A DNA stretch of 50,060 nucleotides, from NCBI GenBank assembly GCA_049318625.1, contig JBMOGA010000023.1, positions 1-50,060 on the forward strand. The letters run 5' to 3'. Of the stretch, positions 9,126 to 16,872 are shown piece by piece. The translations under genes and the position numbers were made by a program. The DNA is from JBMOGA01 sp049318625 (GTDB lineage Bacteria > Pseudomonadota > Alphaproteobacteria > Rhizobiales > Hyphomicrobiaceae). A model generated the notes under the pieces. The model was given only the letters and a program-made list of their open reading frames with translations. It was not told where the DNA came from and did no database searches. Within the stretch, counting starts at the first letter, position 1; each line of letters starts with the position of its first letter.

Positions 9126-9287
9126 ATGATGACCATGAATCCGATCGCCGAAAGATCCCCGGTCCGGCTCGTCGTTTGGACCATCCTGACGGTTGCGCTC
9201 GCTGGCGCCGTCTACCTCTATGCGGTGCGCGGGCCGGCGCTGCTGCTCGATCTGGCCGCCGGAGCGGCCGGGATCTTGTGTCTCTGA
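9126..9287 (+). CDS. small single-TM protein (hypothetical)
   Basis: A 53-residue protein starting MMTMNPIAERSP. It has one transmembrane helix (LVVWTILTVALAGAVYLYAV) followed by a short amphipathic end (RGPALLLDL). The sequence has the look of a conserved rhizobial one-TM miniprotein, but I cannot name its function. Two further Met codons lie within the first four residues, so the exact start is uncertain. The upstream in-frame extension to 9069 looks non-coding. Confidence 0.5.
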   Translation: MMTMNPIAERSPVRLVVWTILTVALAGAVYLYAVRGPALLLDLAAGAAGILCL

Positions 9288-9400
9288 CGCAACCGATGGC
9301 GGCCACTTCCGGGTCTTCCCCGCCCGCGAAGTCCGCGGCCTCTTGGCAGGCCCGCGTGGTCCGGCTAGCTCACAGGCGCTCTATCCGGGGGGAAGATCGC

Positions 9401-10285
9401 ATGAGCACCGATGCCGCCATGTCAACATCCGGTTTCGCCGCGTTCCGGGCCAATGTGCGCCGCCTGATCGAGCAGCCGTGGTTCGAGCGGCTGGTGATCG
9501 GCGTGATCGTGCTGAATGCGGCGACGCTCGGCCTCGAGACGGCGGACTCGATCGTGGAGCGCTACGGCCGGGTGCTGCATCTGGCCGACGAGGTGATGCT
9601 GGCGTTCTTCGTCGCCGAGCTGGCCTTGCGGGTGGTGGCCTACGGCGGGCGCTTCTTCCGCGATCCGTGGGCGCTGTTCGATACCGTGATCGTGGCGATC
9701 TCGCTGTTTCCGGCGAGCGGCAACCTGTCCATCCTGCGGGCGCTGCGCATTCTCAGGGCGTTGCGGTTGATCTCGGCGATCCCGTCGGTCCGGCGAGTCG
9801 TCGGCAGCCTGCTGTCGGCGATCCCGAGCATGGGGTCGATCATTCTGCTGCTGCTGCTGATCAACTACGTGTTCGCGGTCATGGCGACGAAGATGTTCGG
9901 CGACCGGTTCGAGGAGCATTTCGGAACGATCGGGGCGTCCTTCTTCACGTTCTTCCAGATCATGACGCTCGAGGGCTGGGCGGGGGACGTGGTGCGCCCC
10001 GTCATGGAGGTCTATCCCTGGGCCTGGCTCTTTTTCGTGCCCTACATCGTGTTTGCCACATTCATGGTGTTGAATTTGTTCATCGGCATCGTCGTGGATG
10101 CCATGCAGCAGCAGTCCAAAGAGGGCGACTCCAAGGTGATCGAAGAGGTCCACGTCGACAGCACCCGGGTGCTGTCCGAGATCGCGCTGCTGAGGGCCGA
10201 GCTCCGGCAGGTCGCCGCCGGGCAATCGCTGGCGCCGATCGAGAACGACCCGGCCAACACAAGGAAAGATCCGGTTGCGCGCTGA
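9401..10285 (+). CDS. voltage-gated ion channel subunit, NaChBac-like
   Basis: A six-helix voltage-gated cation channel subunit of 294 aa, expected to work as a homotetramer in the inner membrane. The S4 voltage sensor has Arg every third residue (R113, R116, R119, R122) with more Arg at 131-132. The pore helix and filter read FFQIMTLEGW (184-193). Known bacterial sodium channels have TLESW, so this filter has Gly in place of Ser. S6 (IVFATFMVLNLFIGIVVDAM) is followed by a predicted coiled coil at about 244-272, as in BacNav tails. GGGGGAAG lies about 6 bases before ATG 9401. The last 11 bases overlap the next gene if that gene starts at its TTG. Confidence 0.88.
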   Translation: MSTDAAMSTSGFAAFRANVRRLIEQPWFERLVIGVIVLNAATLGLETADSIVERYGRVLHLADEVMLAFFVAELALRVVAYGGRFFRDPWALFDTVIVAISLFPASGNLSILRALRILRALRLISAIPSVRRVVGSLLSAIPSMGSIILLLLLINYVFAVMATKMFGDRFEEHFGTIGASFFTFFQIMTLEGWAGDVVRPVMEVYPWAWLFFVPYIVFATFMVLNLFIGIVVDAMQQQSKEGDSKVIEEVHVDSTRVLSEIALLRAELRQVAAGQSLAPIENDPANTRKDPVAR

Positions 10286-11420
10286 TTCCATGATGCGGCC
10301 ACTGTCCCTTGCCGGGCGGCTCGTGCTGCGGTTTCTCGCCGGTGTGGTGCTGGTCGGCGTGTGCGGGTTTGTTGCCGCCGGGGCGCGCGCGCAGACCGCC
10401 CCGGCGGCGCCGGCCTCGCTGGCGCCTGCCGAGGGTTGGTTGCCGATCGAGCCCGGCAAGGTGCTGACGCGGATCGGTTTCGGGTCGTGCCTCGATCAGA
10501 AGTTGCCGCAGCCGATCTGGAAATCGGTGATCGCCGAGCGGCCCGAGCTGTTCCTGATGACCGGCGACAACGTCTACGGCGACATCAAGAGCCCTGACCT
10601 CAGGGAGCTGCGCGAGGCCTATCAGCTGCAGGCGCGCCAGCCGGAGTTCGCGGAGGCCCGCGGCACGTTCGCGATGCTGGCGGGGTGGGACGACTACGAC
10701 TACGGCCTCAACGACGGCGGCGCCACGTTCGTGCATCGCGAGGCGTCGGAGCGGCTGTTTCGCGAGTTCTGGCAGTTGGAGGATGCTCCTCCCGGCCGTG
10801 GCGTCTACTACAGCCGCATGTTCGGGCCCGAAGGCCGGCGTGTTCAGGTTCTGGTTCTCGATACCCGCTCGTTCCGCTCCGAGCTGCGGCGGAAGGGCGA
10901 CCAATTCCCCTTCTGGGGCCGCTACGAGCCCGATCATACGCCGGGCAAGACGATGCTCGGCGAAGCGCAGTGGCGGTGGCTCGCCGGCGAGCTTCGCAAA
11001 CCGGCCGAGATCCGCATCCTGGTGTCGAGCGTGCAGGTGCTGGCCGAGGGGCACGGCTTCGAACGTTGGGGCAACCTGCCGCGCGAGCGCCAGCGCCTGA
11101 TCGACCTGATCCGCGACACCGGCGCCAAAGGCGTCGTCATCGTCTCGGGAGATCGCCACTCCAGCGCGATGTACAAAATCGACGGGCCGCTCAAATTTCC
11201 GCTCTACGAGGTGACGTCGAGTTCGCTGAACCGGTCGTACGGTCCGTCGAAGGACGAGCGGCTGCCGCCGCTGATCAGCGGCATCTATCACCCCGAGAAC
11301 TTCGGCATGATCCTGATCGACTGGGACAAGGGCAAGCTGAAGCTCCAGCTCAAGGGGATGGACGGGGTGGTGGTGACCAGCCAGGTGGTGTCGTTCAAGG
11401 ACCTCGGGCTCGGCGGCTGA
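10275..11420 (+). CDS. PhoD-like alkaline phosphatase family protein
   Basis: An exported metallophosphatase of the PhoD type. A signal peptide covers about 38 residues (LVLRFLAGVVLVGVCGFVAAG, then ARAQ). Family motifs follow: GFGSCLDQ, the metal-binding TGDNVYGD, WDDYDYGLND, LDTRSFRSE, SGDRHSSAMY and EVTSSSLNRS. PhoD enzymes act on phosphomono- or diesters in the periplasm with Fe/Ca cofactors; metal and substrate here are inferred from the family. TTG 10275 has AAGGAAAG 6 bases upstream and overlaps the ion-channel gene; ATG 10290 or 10293 are alternatives. No Pho box was recognised. Confidence 0.85.
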   Translation: MRADSMMRPLSLAGRLVLRFLAGVVLVGVCGFVAAGARAQTAPAAPASLAPAEGWLPIEPGKVLTRIGFGSCLDQKLPQPIWKSVIAERPELFLMTGDNVYGDIKSPDLRELREAYQLQARQPEFAEARGTFAMLAGWDDYDYGLNDGGATFVHREASERLFREFWQLEDAPPGRGVYYSRMFGPEGRRVQVLVLDTRSFRSELRRKGDQFPFWGRYEPDHTPGKTMLGEAQWRWLAGELRKPAEIRILVSSVQVLAEGHGFERWGNLPRERQRLIDLIRDTGAKGVVIVSGDRHSSAMYKIDGPLKFPLYEVTSSSLNRSYGPSKDERLPPLISGIYHPENFGMILIDWDKGKLKLQLKGMDGVVVTSQVVSFKDLGLGG

Positions 11421-11441
11421 GGGGCCGGCCGCGCCCAGTGT

Positions 11442-11876
11442 TCAGGCCGCGAGTTGTGCTTCGGCCATCGGCGCGTGCGTGCGGCGTGACGTGGCAGCGG
11501 TCGGACGCCCATGGCGGGCCATCGCCCAGACCAGGCGCTGGGGGGCAAAGCCCCAACCGGCGTTGAGGCGCAGGCCGGCTGCGGCGGCGAGCGCCGGCTC
11601 CAATCCGGCAAAGCCGTCCGCCATCAGCCGATCCTTGAGACGGCGGCCCGCGAACGCCTCGGCGAGGCGCCAGAAGCGGAGCAGGATGGCGGCGCCGCGG
11701 GCGGTGTCGCCGCGCCAGCCGCGCCAGAAGGCAGCCTCGATGGTGCGGATGTCGTCGGCGGTGGCGCCGCGCACCAGGACGAGGCCACGCTCGGCTTCGA
11801 TGGCACAGCGCATCACCAGCCACATCTCGGCGAGGGTGACGGTCGGAACGTCGGTCGGATCGAAGGCACGGATCAT
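11442..11876 (-). CDS. hypothetical protein, partner of the CSD-like gene
   Basis: A 144-residue protein I do not recognise. It begins MIRAFDPTDVPTVTLAEMW and is mostly helical, rich in Ala, Arg and Trp (AAFWRGWRGD, ILLRFWRLAEAFAG). No signal peptide, membrane helix or catalytic motif is visible. The start is taken at ATG 11876, because sequence upstream in the same frame is the shadow of the preceding gene. It begins 23 bases after the CSD-like gene, so the two are probably one transcript. The last bases converge on the PhoD-like gene with about 20 bases between stops. Confidence 0.6.
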   Translation of the reverse strand: MIRAFDPTDVPTVTLAEMWLVMRCAIEAERGLVLVRGATADDIRTIEAAFWRGWRGDTARGAAILLRFWRLAEAFAGRRLKDRLMADGFAGLEPALAAAAGLRLNAGWGFAPQRLVWAMARHGRPTAATSRRTHAPMAEAQLAA

Positions 11877-11899
11877 GACACTCACTGCTTTCTTCTGGA

Positions 11900-12121
11900 T
11901 CAGACGCGAGAGGCGGCGCCGAACACGGTCCACGGATCGCCGCGCAGCAGGATGACGTCGCTCGCGCGGCCTTCGCGGGTTTCGAAATCGACGTCCGCGT
12001 TGAGCAGGTTGATGTCCGGGTTGACCAGTGCCGCGGCCGAGAAGCGGAAGCGGTGGCCGCTCTCGGCGGCGATCACGCCGATGCCGAGGTCGGGACGGTA
12101 CTTGGTGATCTGGCCTTGCAT
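11900..12121 (-). CDS. degenerate cold-shock-fold protein
   Basis: A 73-residue protein, likely an OB-fold of cold-shock type. The spacing of glycines and hydrophobics (GQITKYRPDLGIGVI then HRFRFSAAAL and DVDFETREGRASDV) follows the CSD pattern. The RNA-binding motifs are changed: RNP1 KGFGFI is replaced by DLGIGVI and RNP2 VFVH by RFRF, so canonical nucleic-acid stacking residues are missing. ATG 12121 has a perfect AAGGAG about 8 bases upstream, which decides the start over the longer in-frame ATG 12214. It heads a two-gene unit. Function unknown. Confidence 0.65.
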   Translation of the reverse strand: MQGQITKYRPDLGIGVIAAESGHRFRFSAAALVNPDINLLNADVDFETREGRASDVILLRGDPWTVFGAASRV

Positions 12122-12238
12122 GGTGGGGGCTCCTTGCGATGAGGCGCCGGGTCGTACCGGCTGATGAGCGATCATCACGCAAGGGGGGCCGTCAGGCTGT
12201 TCCCGACGACACAAGGCGGAGAATAACTTTGGCGCCGG

Positions 12239-13522
12239 TCAGTCGGCGGCGGCGGGGGTGTTGGGCTCCGGTTCATCGGCCGGGGCGGTGTGGGGCGGCG
12301 GGATGGCGTGGCCGAGCCAGGCGCACACGCCTTCGGCGGCGCGCCGGCCGGTCGCGAAGCTCGCCTGCAGCAGGTACCCGCCGGTCGGGGCGTCCCAGTC
12401 GAGCATTTCGCCGGCCACGAAGACGCCGGGCCGGGCCTCGAGCATCAGGGACCCGTCGACGCTGTCCCGGCGGATGCCGCCGGCGGTCGAGATGGCGCGG
12501 TCGAGCCCGGCGAGGCCGGTGATGCGCAGCGGGCTCGCCTTGATGGCGGTGGCGAGGGCCAGCGGCTCACGCGGCAGGCCACCGGCCGGGGCGCCCTCGC
12601 GCAGCGCCGCCGCCTGGGCGGGGGAGAGGCGGGCGGCCTTGGCGAGGCGGGAGGCGAGCGACTGCTTGGCGGGGCTGCGGGCGAGGCGGTCGGCCAGCGC
12701 CGCGGTGGTGAGGTCCGGCCGCAGGTCGAGGGTGAGCGTGGCCGTCCCGGTCTCGGCCAGCGCCGCGCGGAGGGCGGCGGACAGCCCGTAGATGGCGCCG
12801 CCTTCGAGGCCGCGGGCCGTGATGACCGCCTCGCCGCGAACGGTGACATCGCCGATCGTGGCCGCGATCCGCTTCAGGGGGAGGCCGGCGAAGCGCTCGC
12901 GGACGGCCGGCGACCAGTCGATCAGAACGCCGGTATTGGAGGCGGCGAGCGGCGTGATGGCGACCCCGTCGGCGGCGAGGATCGCCGTCCAGGCGCCGTC
13001 TGAGCCGAGCCGGGGCCAGCTCGCCCCGCCGAGGGCCAAGACGACGGCGTCGGCCGGCACGGTGATGGTCTCGGGCGGGCTGCCGGTCTCGAAGCGGAGC
13101 GCGCCGGACGGGTCGAAGCCGACCCAGCGGTGGCGAGTGCGGAACGTGACGCCGAGGCCGGCCAGGCGGGCGAGCCAGGCGCGCAGCAGCGGCGACGCTT
13201 TCATGGCGCGCGGGAAGACGCGGCCCGAGGAGCCGACGAACGTCTCCTGGCCGAGACCCTCGGCCCAGGCGCGCAACTGCTCGGGCGGAAAGCCGCGGAT
13301 CAGCGGGGTGAGCCAAGGCGTGGCGTCGGCGTACCTGGAAAGAAAGGTGTCGAGTGGCTCGCCGTGCGTCAGGTTCAGGCCGCCGCGCCCGGCGATCAGC
13401 AATTTGCGGCCGAGCGTCGGCATGCGGTCGTAGACGGTGACGGCGAGGCCCGCGCGGGCGAGGTCCTCGGCGGCCATCAGGCCGGCCGGACCGCCGCCCA
13501 CCACAACTACCTTAGATTGCAT
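12239..13522 (-). CDS. HI0933/YhiN-family flavoprotein (TIGR03862-like)
   Basis: A 427-residue FAD-dependent oxidoreductase-like protein of the HI0933 family. The N-terminal dinucleotide fold VVVVGGGPAGLMAAEDLA (about residues 5-22) binds FAD. The family hallmark GRKLLIAGRGGLNLTH follows at about 36-51, and a second conserved segment lies near the C-terminus (GEMLDWDAPTGGYLLQ). These proteins are soluble, and their reaction is not established. Start ATG 13522 has no strong Shine-Dalgarno. It lies 9 bases after the small tail-anchored gene upstream, so they may share a transcript. Confidence 0.88.
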   Translation of the reverse strand: MQSKVVVVGGGPAGLMAAEDLARAGLAVTVYDRMPTLGRKLLIAGRGGLNLTHGEPLDTFLSRYADATPWLTPLIRGFPPEQLRAWAEGLGQETFVGSSGRVFPRAMKASPLLRAWLARLAGLGVTFRTRHRWVGFDPSGALRFETGSPPETITVPADAVVLALGGASWPRLGSDGAWTAILAADGVAITPLAASNTGVLIDWSPAVRERFAGLPLKRIAATIGDVTVRGEAVITARGLEGGAIYGLSAALRAALAETGTATLTLDLRPDLTTAALADRLARSPAKQSLASRLAKAARLSPAQAAALREGAPAGGLPREPLALATAIKASPLRITGLAGLDRAISTAGGIRRDSVDGSLMLEARPGVFVAGEMLDWDAPTGGYLLQASFATGRRAAEGVCAWLGHAIPPPHTAPADEPEPNTPAAAD

Positions 13523-13531
13523 CTGGTGTGC

Positions 13532-13780
13532 TCAGCCGGCCCGAACCATGAGCACCAGCATGGCGATCAGGACGGCGAGGAAAATCAACGCCGTGAGCAA
13601 CCGGCTGCCGGTGGACGGCGCGCGCGCTCGGCTCTGGGCGGTGCCTGTGGCGCCGCCCGCGGCTTCGGCCCGGCGGCGGCGGAACACGCCGGAGCCATAC
13701 CGTTGCGCGGTCCCCAAGGCGTTGCCGGCGGCGACGTCCTTGGGGTCGATCTTGCGGGGGGTGTCCGGTCCGTTGCTCAT
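13532..13780 (-). CDS. small tail-anchored membrane protein (hypothetical)
   Basis: An 82-residue protein with a hydrophilic, Arg/Ala-rich N-terminal part and a single C-terminal transmembrane helix (LLTALIFLAVLIAMLVLMV) ending three residues before the stop, a tail-anchor arrangement. GGAGG lies about 8 bases before ATG 13780. I do not recognise a family. It sits between gloA and the HI0933-type gene on the same strand with gaps of under 20 bases, so all three are likely co-transcribed. Confidence 0.55.
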   Translation of the reverse strand: MSNGPDTPRKIDPKDVAAGNALGTAQRYGSGVFRRRRAEAAGGATGTAQSRARAPSTGSRLLTALIFLAVLIAMLVLMVRAG

Positions 13781-13799
13781 GCGCCACGCCTCCGGCCGC

Positions 13800-14240
13800 T
13801 CACCAGGTTCCGGTGTTAGGCATCGACAGCCAGGGGGCCTGCTTGGGCAGCGACTCGCCCTTCTGAAGGATCTCGATGGAGATGCCGTCGGGCGAACGAA
13901 TGAACGCCATCCGGCCGTCGCGCGGCGGCCGGTTGATGGTCACGCCGCTCTTCTGGAGGCGGTCGCAGGTCTCGTAGATGTTGTCGACCTCGTAGGCCAG
14001 ATGCCCGAAATTCCGGCCGCCGCTGTAGGCCTCGGGGTCCCAATTGTAGGTCAACTCGACGAGTGGGGCGCGGGTTGCCTTGCCGGCGGCCACGTCGTCG
14101 CGCGCGGCGAGGAAGATGAGCGTGAAGCGGCCGGCTTCGTTGTCGACGCGGCGCACCTCGGTCATGCCGAGCTTGTTGCAGTAGAAGTCCAGGCTTTCGT
14201 CGATGTTGCTGATCCGCACCATCGTATGAAGATATCTCAT
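13800..14240 (-). CDS. gloA: lactoylglutathione lyase (glyoxalase I)
   Basis: Converts the methylglyoxal-glutathione hemithioacetal to S-lactoylglutathione in the cytosol, detoxifying methylglyoxal. The protein is 146 aa and has both betaalphabetabetabeta modules of the VOC fold. The four metal ligands of the family are in place: His5, Glu62, His80 (FGHLAY) and Glu123 (ISIEIL). The C-terminal PNTGTW end is typical of proteobacterial enzymes. AGAGGAG lies 6 bases before ATG 14240. It is the first gene of a minus-strand run with two small downstream genes. Confidence 0.93.
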   Translation of the reverse strand: MRYLHTMVRISNIDESLDFYCNKLGMTEVRRVDNEAGRFTLIFLAARDDVAAGKATRAPLVELTYNWDPEAYSGGRNFGHLAYEVDNIYETCDRLQKSGVTINRPPRDGRMAFIRSPDGISIEILQKGESLPKQAPWLSMPNTGTW

Positions 14241-14806
14241 CCGTCGCTCCTCTGGTCACCGGGCGCCGCTGCGGCGCACAAACTCGGTTTGACGCTGCAA
14301 GTGTCGAGGAAGACGCATACTTTCTCTGGCCGTCGCTGTCATCCGGCGATGTGAGTCGGGCGCGGGGGGCGGCGGGTGTGGCCGCGTGTGGATATGGGTG
14401 TGGACGGTTCGGCCGAGGCGGCATCCGAACGCGGCGCAGAGCCCCGCTTCGACACGGCCTGCCGGTGCGAATCACTTGAAGAAAAAAAAGCTCCGAGGCT
14501 TGGGAATAGTTGTCCACGGGTGCGAATGTACGCTGTTCAATGCGGCGTGACGACCGCCGTCGACTAGTGTGGAGTTTTTTAAAAAATACAAATTTTGCCA
14601 AAGACTTAACATGTCGTGCTCTGTACGTATCCGGATGTCCGGCGCGCACGGACGGAGGTGCGTCATAGAAATCGCTTGGGCGGACGGTGGTGCTGAACGT
14701 ATGGTTGAGCCAGTCAAAACCGCTGACCCGGTTCGTGAGGGCGTTCGGGTCACGCGGTGCGACACGTGCAGTGCGAATTCAAGTGAGAATGTAAGCGGGG
14801 TATCCG
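14241..14806. promoter_or_regulatory. intergenic region between gloA and the cold-shock gene
   Basis: A 566-base divergent gap, with AT-rich patches unlike the rest of the window (14476-14490 and 14570-14600). The patch includes a perfect 12-base palindrome TTTTTTAAAAAA at 14575-14586. About 220 bases lie between this patch and the cold-shock start, so a long 5' leader like those of other csp mRNAs is possible. No convincing -35/-10 pair or tRNA was found. Confidence 0.35.
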
Positions 14807-15409
14807 ATGGGGGATTCCAAGTTGCCTCCGCAATTTGCGGACATGGCACAGTCGGCTTATGCCGGCGAAGGACTAGAAGACATAGCGGGTCTCGAGGTTT
14901 TCGAGATTGCAGGCACCATCAAGTGGTTCGACGCGTCGAAGGGCTATGGCTTCATCGTTCCCGACAACGGGCACGCTGATGTGCTTCTTCACGTGACGAG
15001 CCTGCGTGCCGGAGGCTTCCCCACAGCGTACGAGGGCGCTCGGGTTCACTGTCAGGTTCTGAAGCGCCCGAAGGGGCTACAGGCCTTCCGCATCCTCAGC
15101 ATGGACGAGAGCACGGCGATTCATCCGTCTCAGCTGCCGCAACGGACCCACGTCGTCGTGGAGCCGGAGAGCGACTGGGAGCGGGCGCTCGTGAAGTGGT
15201 TCAACCGGGTCCGGGGCTTCGGCTTCCTGACGCGCGGCGAGGGCACTCCGGACGTGTTCGTCCATATGGAGACGCTGCGGCGCTTCGGGTTCACCGAACT
15301 GCGTCCGGGGCAGATCGTCCAGGTGCGCTGGGGACATGGCCACAAGGGCTGCATGGCGGCTGAGCTGCGCCCGGACGGCGCGCAGAGCAATCTGCCGTCG
15401 CAGCACTGA
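14807..15409 (+). CDS. two-domain cold-shock protein
   Basis: A 200-residue protein with two cold-shock domains, predicted to bind single-stranded RNA or DNA. CSD1 (about residues 35-100) has GTIKWFDASKGYGFI with RNP1 KGYGFI and RNP2 VLLHVTSL. CSD2 (about 124-190) has ALVKWFNRVRGFGFL with RNP1 RGFGFL and RNP2 VFVHMETL. A linker of about 20 residues joins them. Double-CSD proteins of this size are common in Hyphomicrobiales. Start ATG 14807 is used; ATG 14843 is a shorter option. The DUF192 gene follows 76 bases downstream on the same strand, a pairing often seen in this order. Confidence 0.9.
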   Translation: MGDSKLPPQFADMAQSAYAGEGLEDIAGLEVFEIAGTIKWFDASKGYGFIVPDNGHADVLLHVTSLRAGGFPTAYEGARVHCQVLKRPKGLQAFRILSMDESTAIHPSQLPQRTHVVVEPESDWERALVKWFNRVRGFGFLTRGEGTPDVFVHMETLRRFGFTELRPGQIVQVRWGHGHKGCMAAELRPDGAQSNLPSQH

Positions 15410-15485
15410 GACGCACCGCGCGCGATAGCGCCGGGCGCGAAAATCGACGATAGTTACCTCCACTCGGCGACGGGGAAGAGGCACC

Positions 15486-15980
15486 GTGACGTTACGCTCA
15501 GCAAATCGTCTAGGAGCCGCCCGGATGGCGGCTCTTTTGATTCTGTGGTGCGCTATGATCGGCGCGATGATGGCTTCGAGTGCGCGCGCCCAGTTCAAGG
15601 AAGACCGCCTGACCCTGGTCACGGCGTCGGGCCGGCACGAGATCACGATCGAGATCGCCGAGACGGCTCAGCAGAAATCGATGGGGCTGATGTTCCGCAC
15701 GTCGCTGGCGATGAACCGCGGCATGCTGTTTCCCTACGGCACGCCGCAGGAGATCACCATGTGGATGCGGAACACCTACATTCCGCTCGATATGGTGTTC
15801 ATCCGCGCCGACGGGACGGTCCATCGCATCGAAGTGAAGGCCGAGCCGCTGAACGAGCGGATCATCGCCTCGCGGGGGGCCGTCGTCGCGGTTCTCGAGC
15901 TCGCGGGCGGGGCCGCGGAGGCGCTTGGCCTCAAGGCCGGCGACAAGGTGCTGCACAAGACCTTCGGTACGGCGCCCTGA
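15486..15980 (+). CDS. DUF192 exported protein
   Basis: A 164-residue exported protein with a DUF192 domain of unknown function. A signal peptide spans about 35 residues (MAALLILWCAMIGAMMASSARAQ region). The domain contains the family signatures QQKSMGLMFRTSL, MLFPYGTPQEITMWMRNTYI and PLDMVFI. The GTG start at 15486 is chosen because GGGGAAGAGG lies just upstream. It follows the cold-shock gene and may be read from the same promoter. Nothing unusual in length or motifs. Confidence 0.85.
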   Translation: MTLRSANRLGAARMAALLILWCAMIGAMMASSARAQFKEDRLTLVTASGRHEITIEIAETAQQKSMGLMFRTSLAMNRGMLFPYGTPQEITMWMRNTYIPLDMVFIRADGTVHRIEVKAEPLNERIIASRGAVVAVLELAGGAAEALGLKAGDKVLHKTFGTAP

Positions 15981-15992
15981 CGGAGCGCCGCC

Positions 15993-16490
15993 TCATCGCG
16001 GGCGGTGGTGCGGTTTGCGGTCGTCGCCGTCGCGGGCGCCATCGTCCGCCAACTCGGGCGCGGCCTGCTCGACCGACGCGAGCGTGCAAAGCACGGACAG
16101 CCCGATGTCGAGCAAGTTGGCGAGGTCGCTGCGGGCCGGCTCTTCGCACCGCTCGATGGCGAGATTGAGCGTGGCGGTGGTGGCGAAGAACACCTGAGCG
16201 AAGCGGCGGTAACCGGCGCACGCCCTCACGAACTCGCTCGACGCGACATGGCCGAACTGCATGCGGCGGGCTGTTTCGGCCCACAGCGCCAGTTCGCGCG
16301 CGAGCTGCGCCACGTGCAGGCGCATGGTGATGGCCGCGTGGGGGGTTCGCTCGAACACGGTTTCCCGCGCAATCAGCGGAAACGCACGCTCGACGGCATC
16401 GACGGCGCGCAGGCGGACGAGTTCGAGCCCGCAGTCTTCGCCGGCGTCGAGGTCGGCCGTCAGCGGCGCGGTGTCGTCGATCGTTGTCAT
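15993..16490 (-). CDS. hypothetical protein
   Basis: A 165-residue, Ala/Arg/Glu-rich, apparently all-helical cytosolic protein starting MTTIDDTAPLTADLDAGED. No catalytic motif, signal or membrane helix was seen, and I do not recognise the family. Start ATG 16490 is taken because sequence further upstream in the frame is low-complexity and basic. It converges on the DUF192 gene with 12 bases between stop codons, which supports the coding call on this strand. Confidence 0.55.
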   Translation of the reverse strand: MTTIDDTAPLTADLDAGEDCGLELVRLRAVDAVERAFPLIARETVFERTPHAAITMRLHVAQLARELALWAETARRMQFGHVASSEFVRACAGYRRFAQVFFATTATLNLAIERCEEPARSDLANLLDIGLSVLCTLASVEQAAPELADDGARDGDDRKPHHRPR

Positions 16491-16872
16491 GGTGTCGTGC
16501 TCGGGTCGGATCGCTGCCGACGTTGGAGTGCGGTCGACGGCGACGGACCAGCCGGGCTGGCCCATCGCAGGGTGTGAAACACGCAAACACAACGGACGGG
16601 GACGCGACGCACGCGGGCGAGATCGGAATGCCGGCCTCGCCATGGGGAGACTGTAGCGCTCAACGTCCGGGCCGCGGGGGGCCGTGGCGAGGTTTCGCAC
16701 GCATTCCACAGGTTGATTCGGCGAGACTGGCGCAATCGATTGCTATGCACACGGCGCCTGACGATTGTGCGCCGCGAAGTCGTCGTACAACCTTTTGCGA
16801 TCCGCGATGTTCTGCCATAGTGCGAAAAGGCGAGGGCCAACCGCGCCGATAACGACACTAAGGGAGGAAGCG
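16491..16872. promoter_or_regulatory. control region upstream of the TRAP operon
   Basis: A gap of 382 bases. It contains the palindrome GCAATCGATTGC (16732-16743) listed separately. A candidate promoter is TTTGCG (16794-16799) with CATAGT (16816-16821), spacing 16; both elements are weak. The Shine-Dalgarno AGGGAGGAAG (16861-16870) is strong. No other gene is evident. Confidence 0.35.
16732..16743. promoter_or_regulatory. perfect palindrome, possible operator of the TRAP operon
   Basis: GCAATCGATTGC is a perfect 12-base palindrome with a central CG step, the layout of many LacI-family operators. It lies about 130 bases before the dctP-type start. No regulator gene is adjacent, so its partner is unknown. 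Confidence 0.4.

Noticed and set aside
14569..14979. 136-codon plus frame overlapping the cold-shock gene start
   Set aside because: Runs through the AT-rich patch and into the cold-shock gene in another frame; no recognisable protein features.
16491..16872. tRNA gene near the cold-shock/DUF192 pair, as sometimes seen in relatives
   Set aside because: No T-arm (GTTCGA-type) sequence or acceptor pairing was found by eye.
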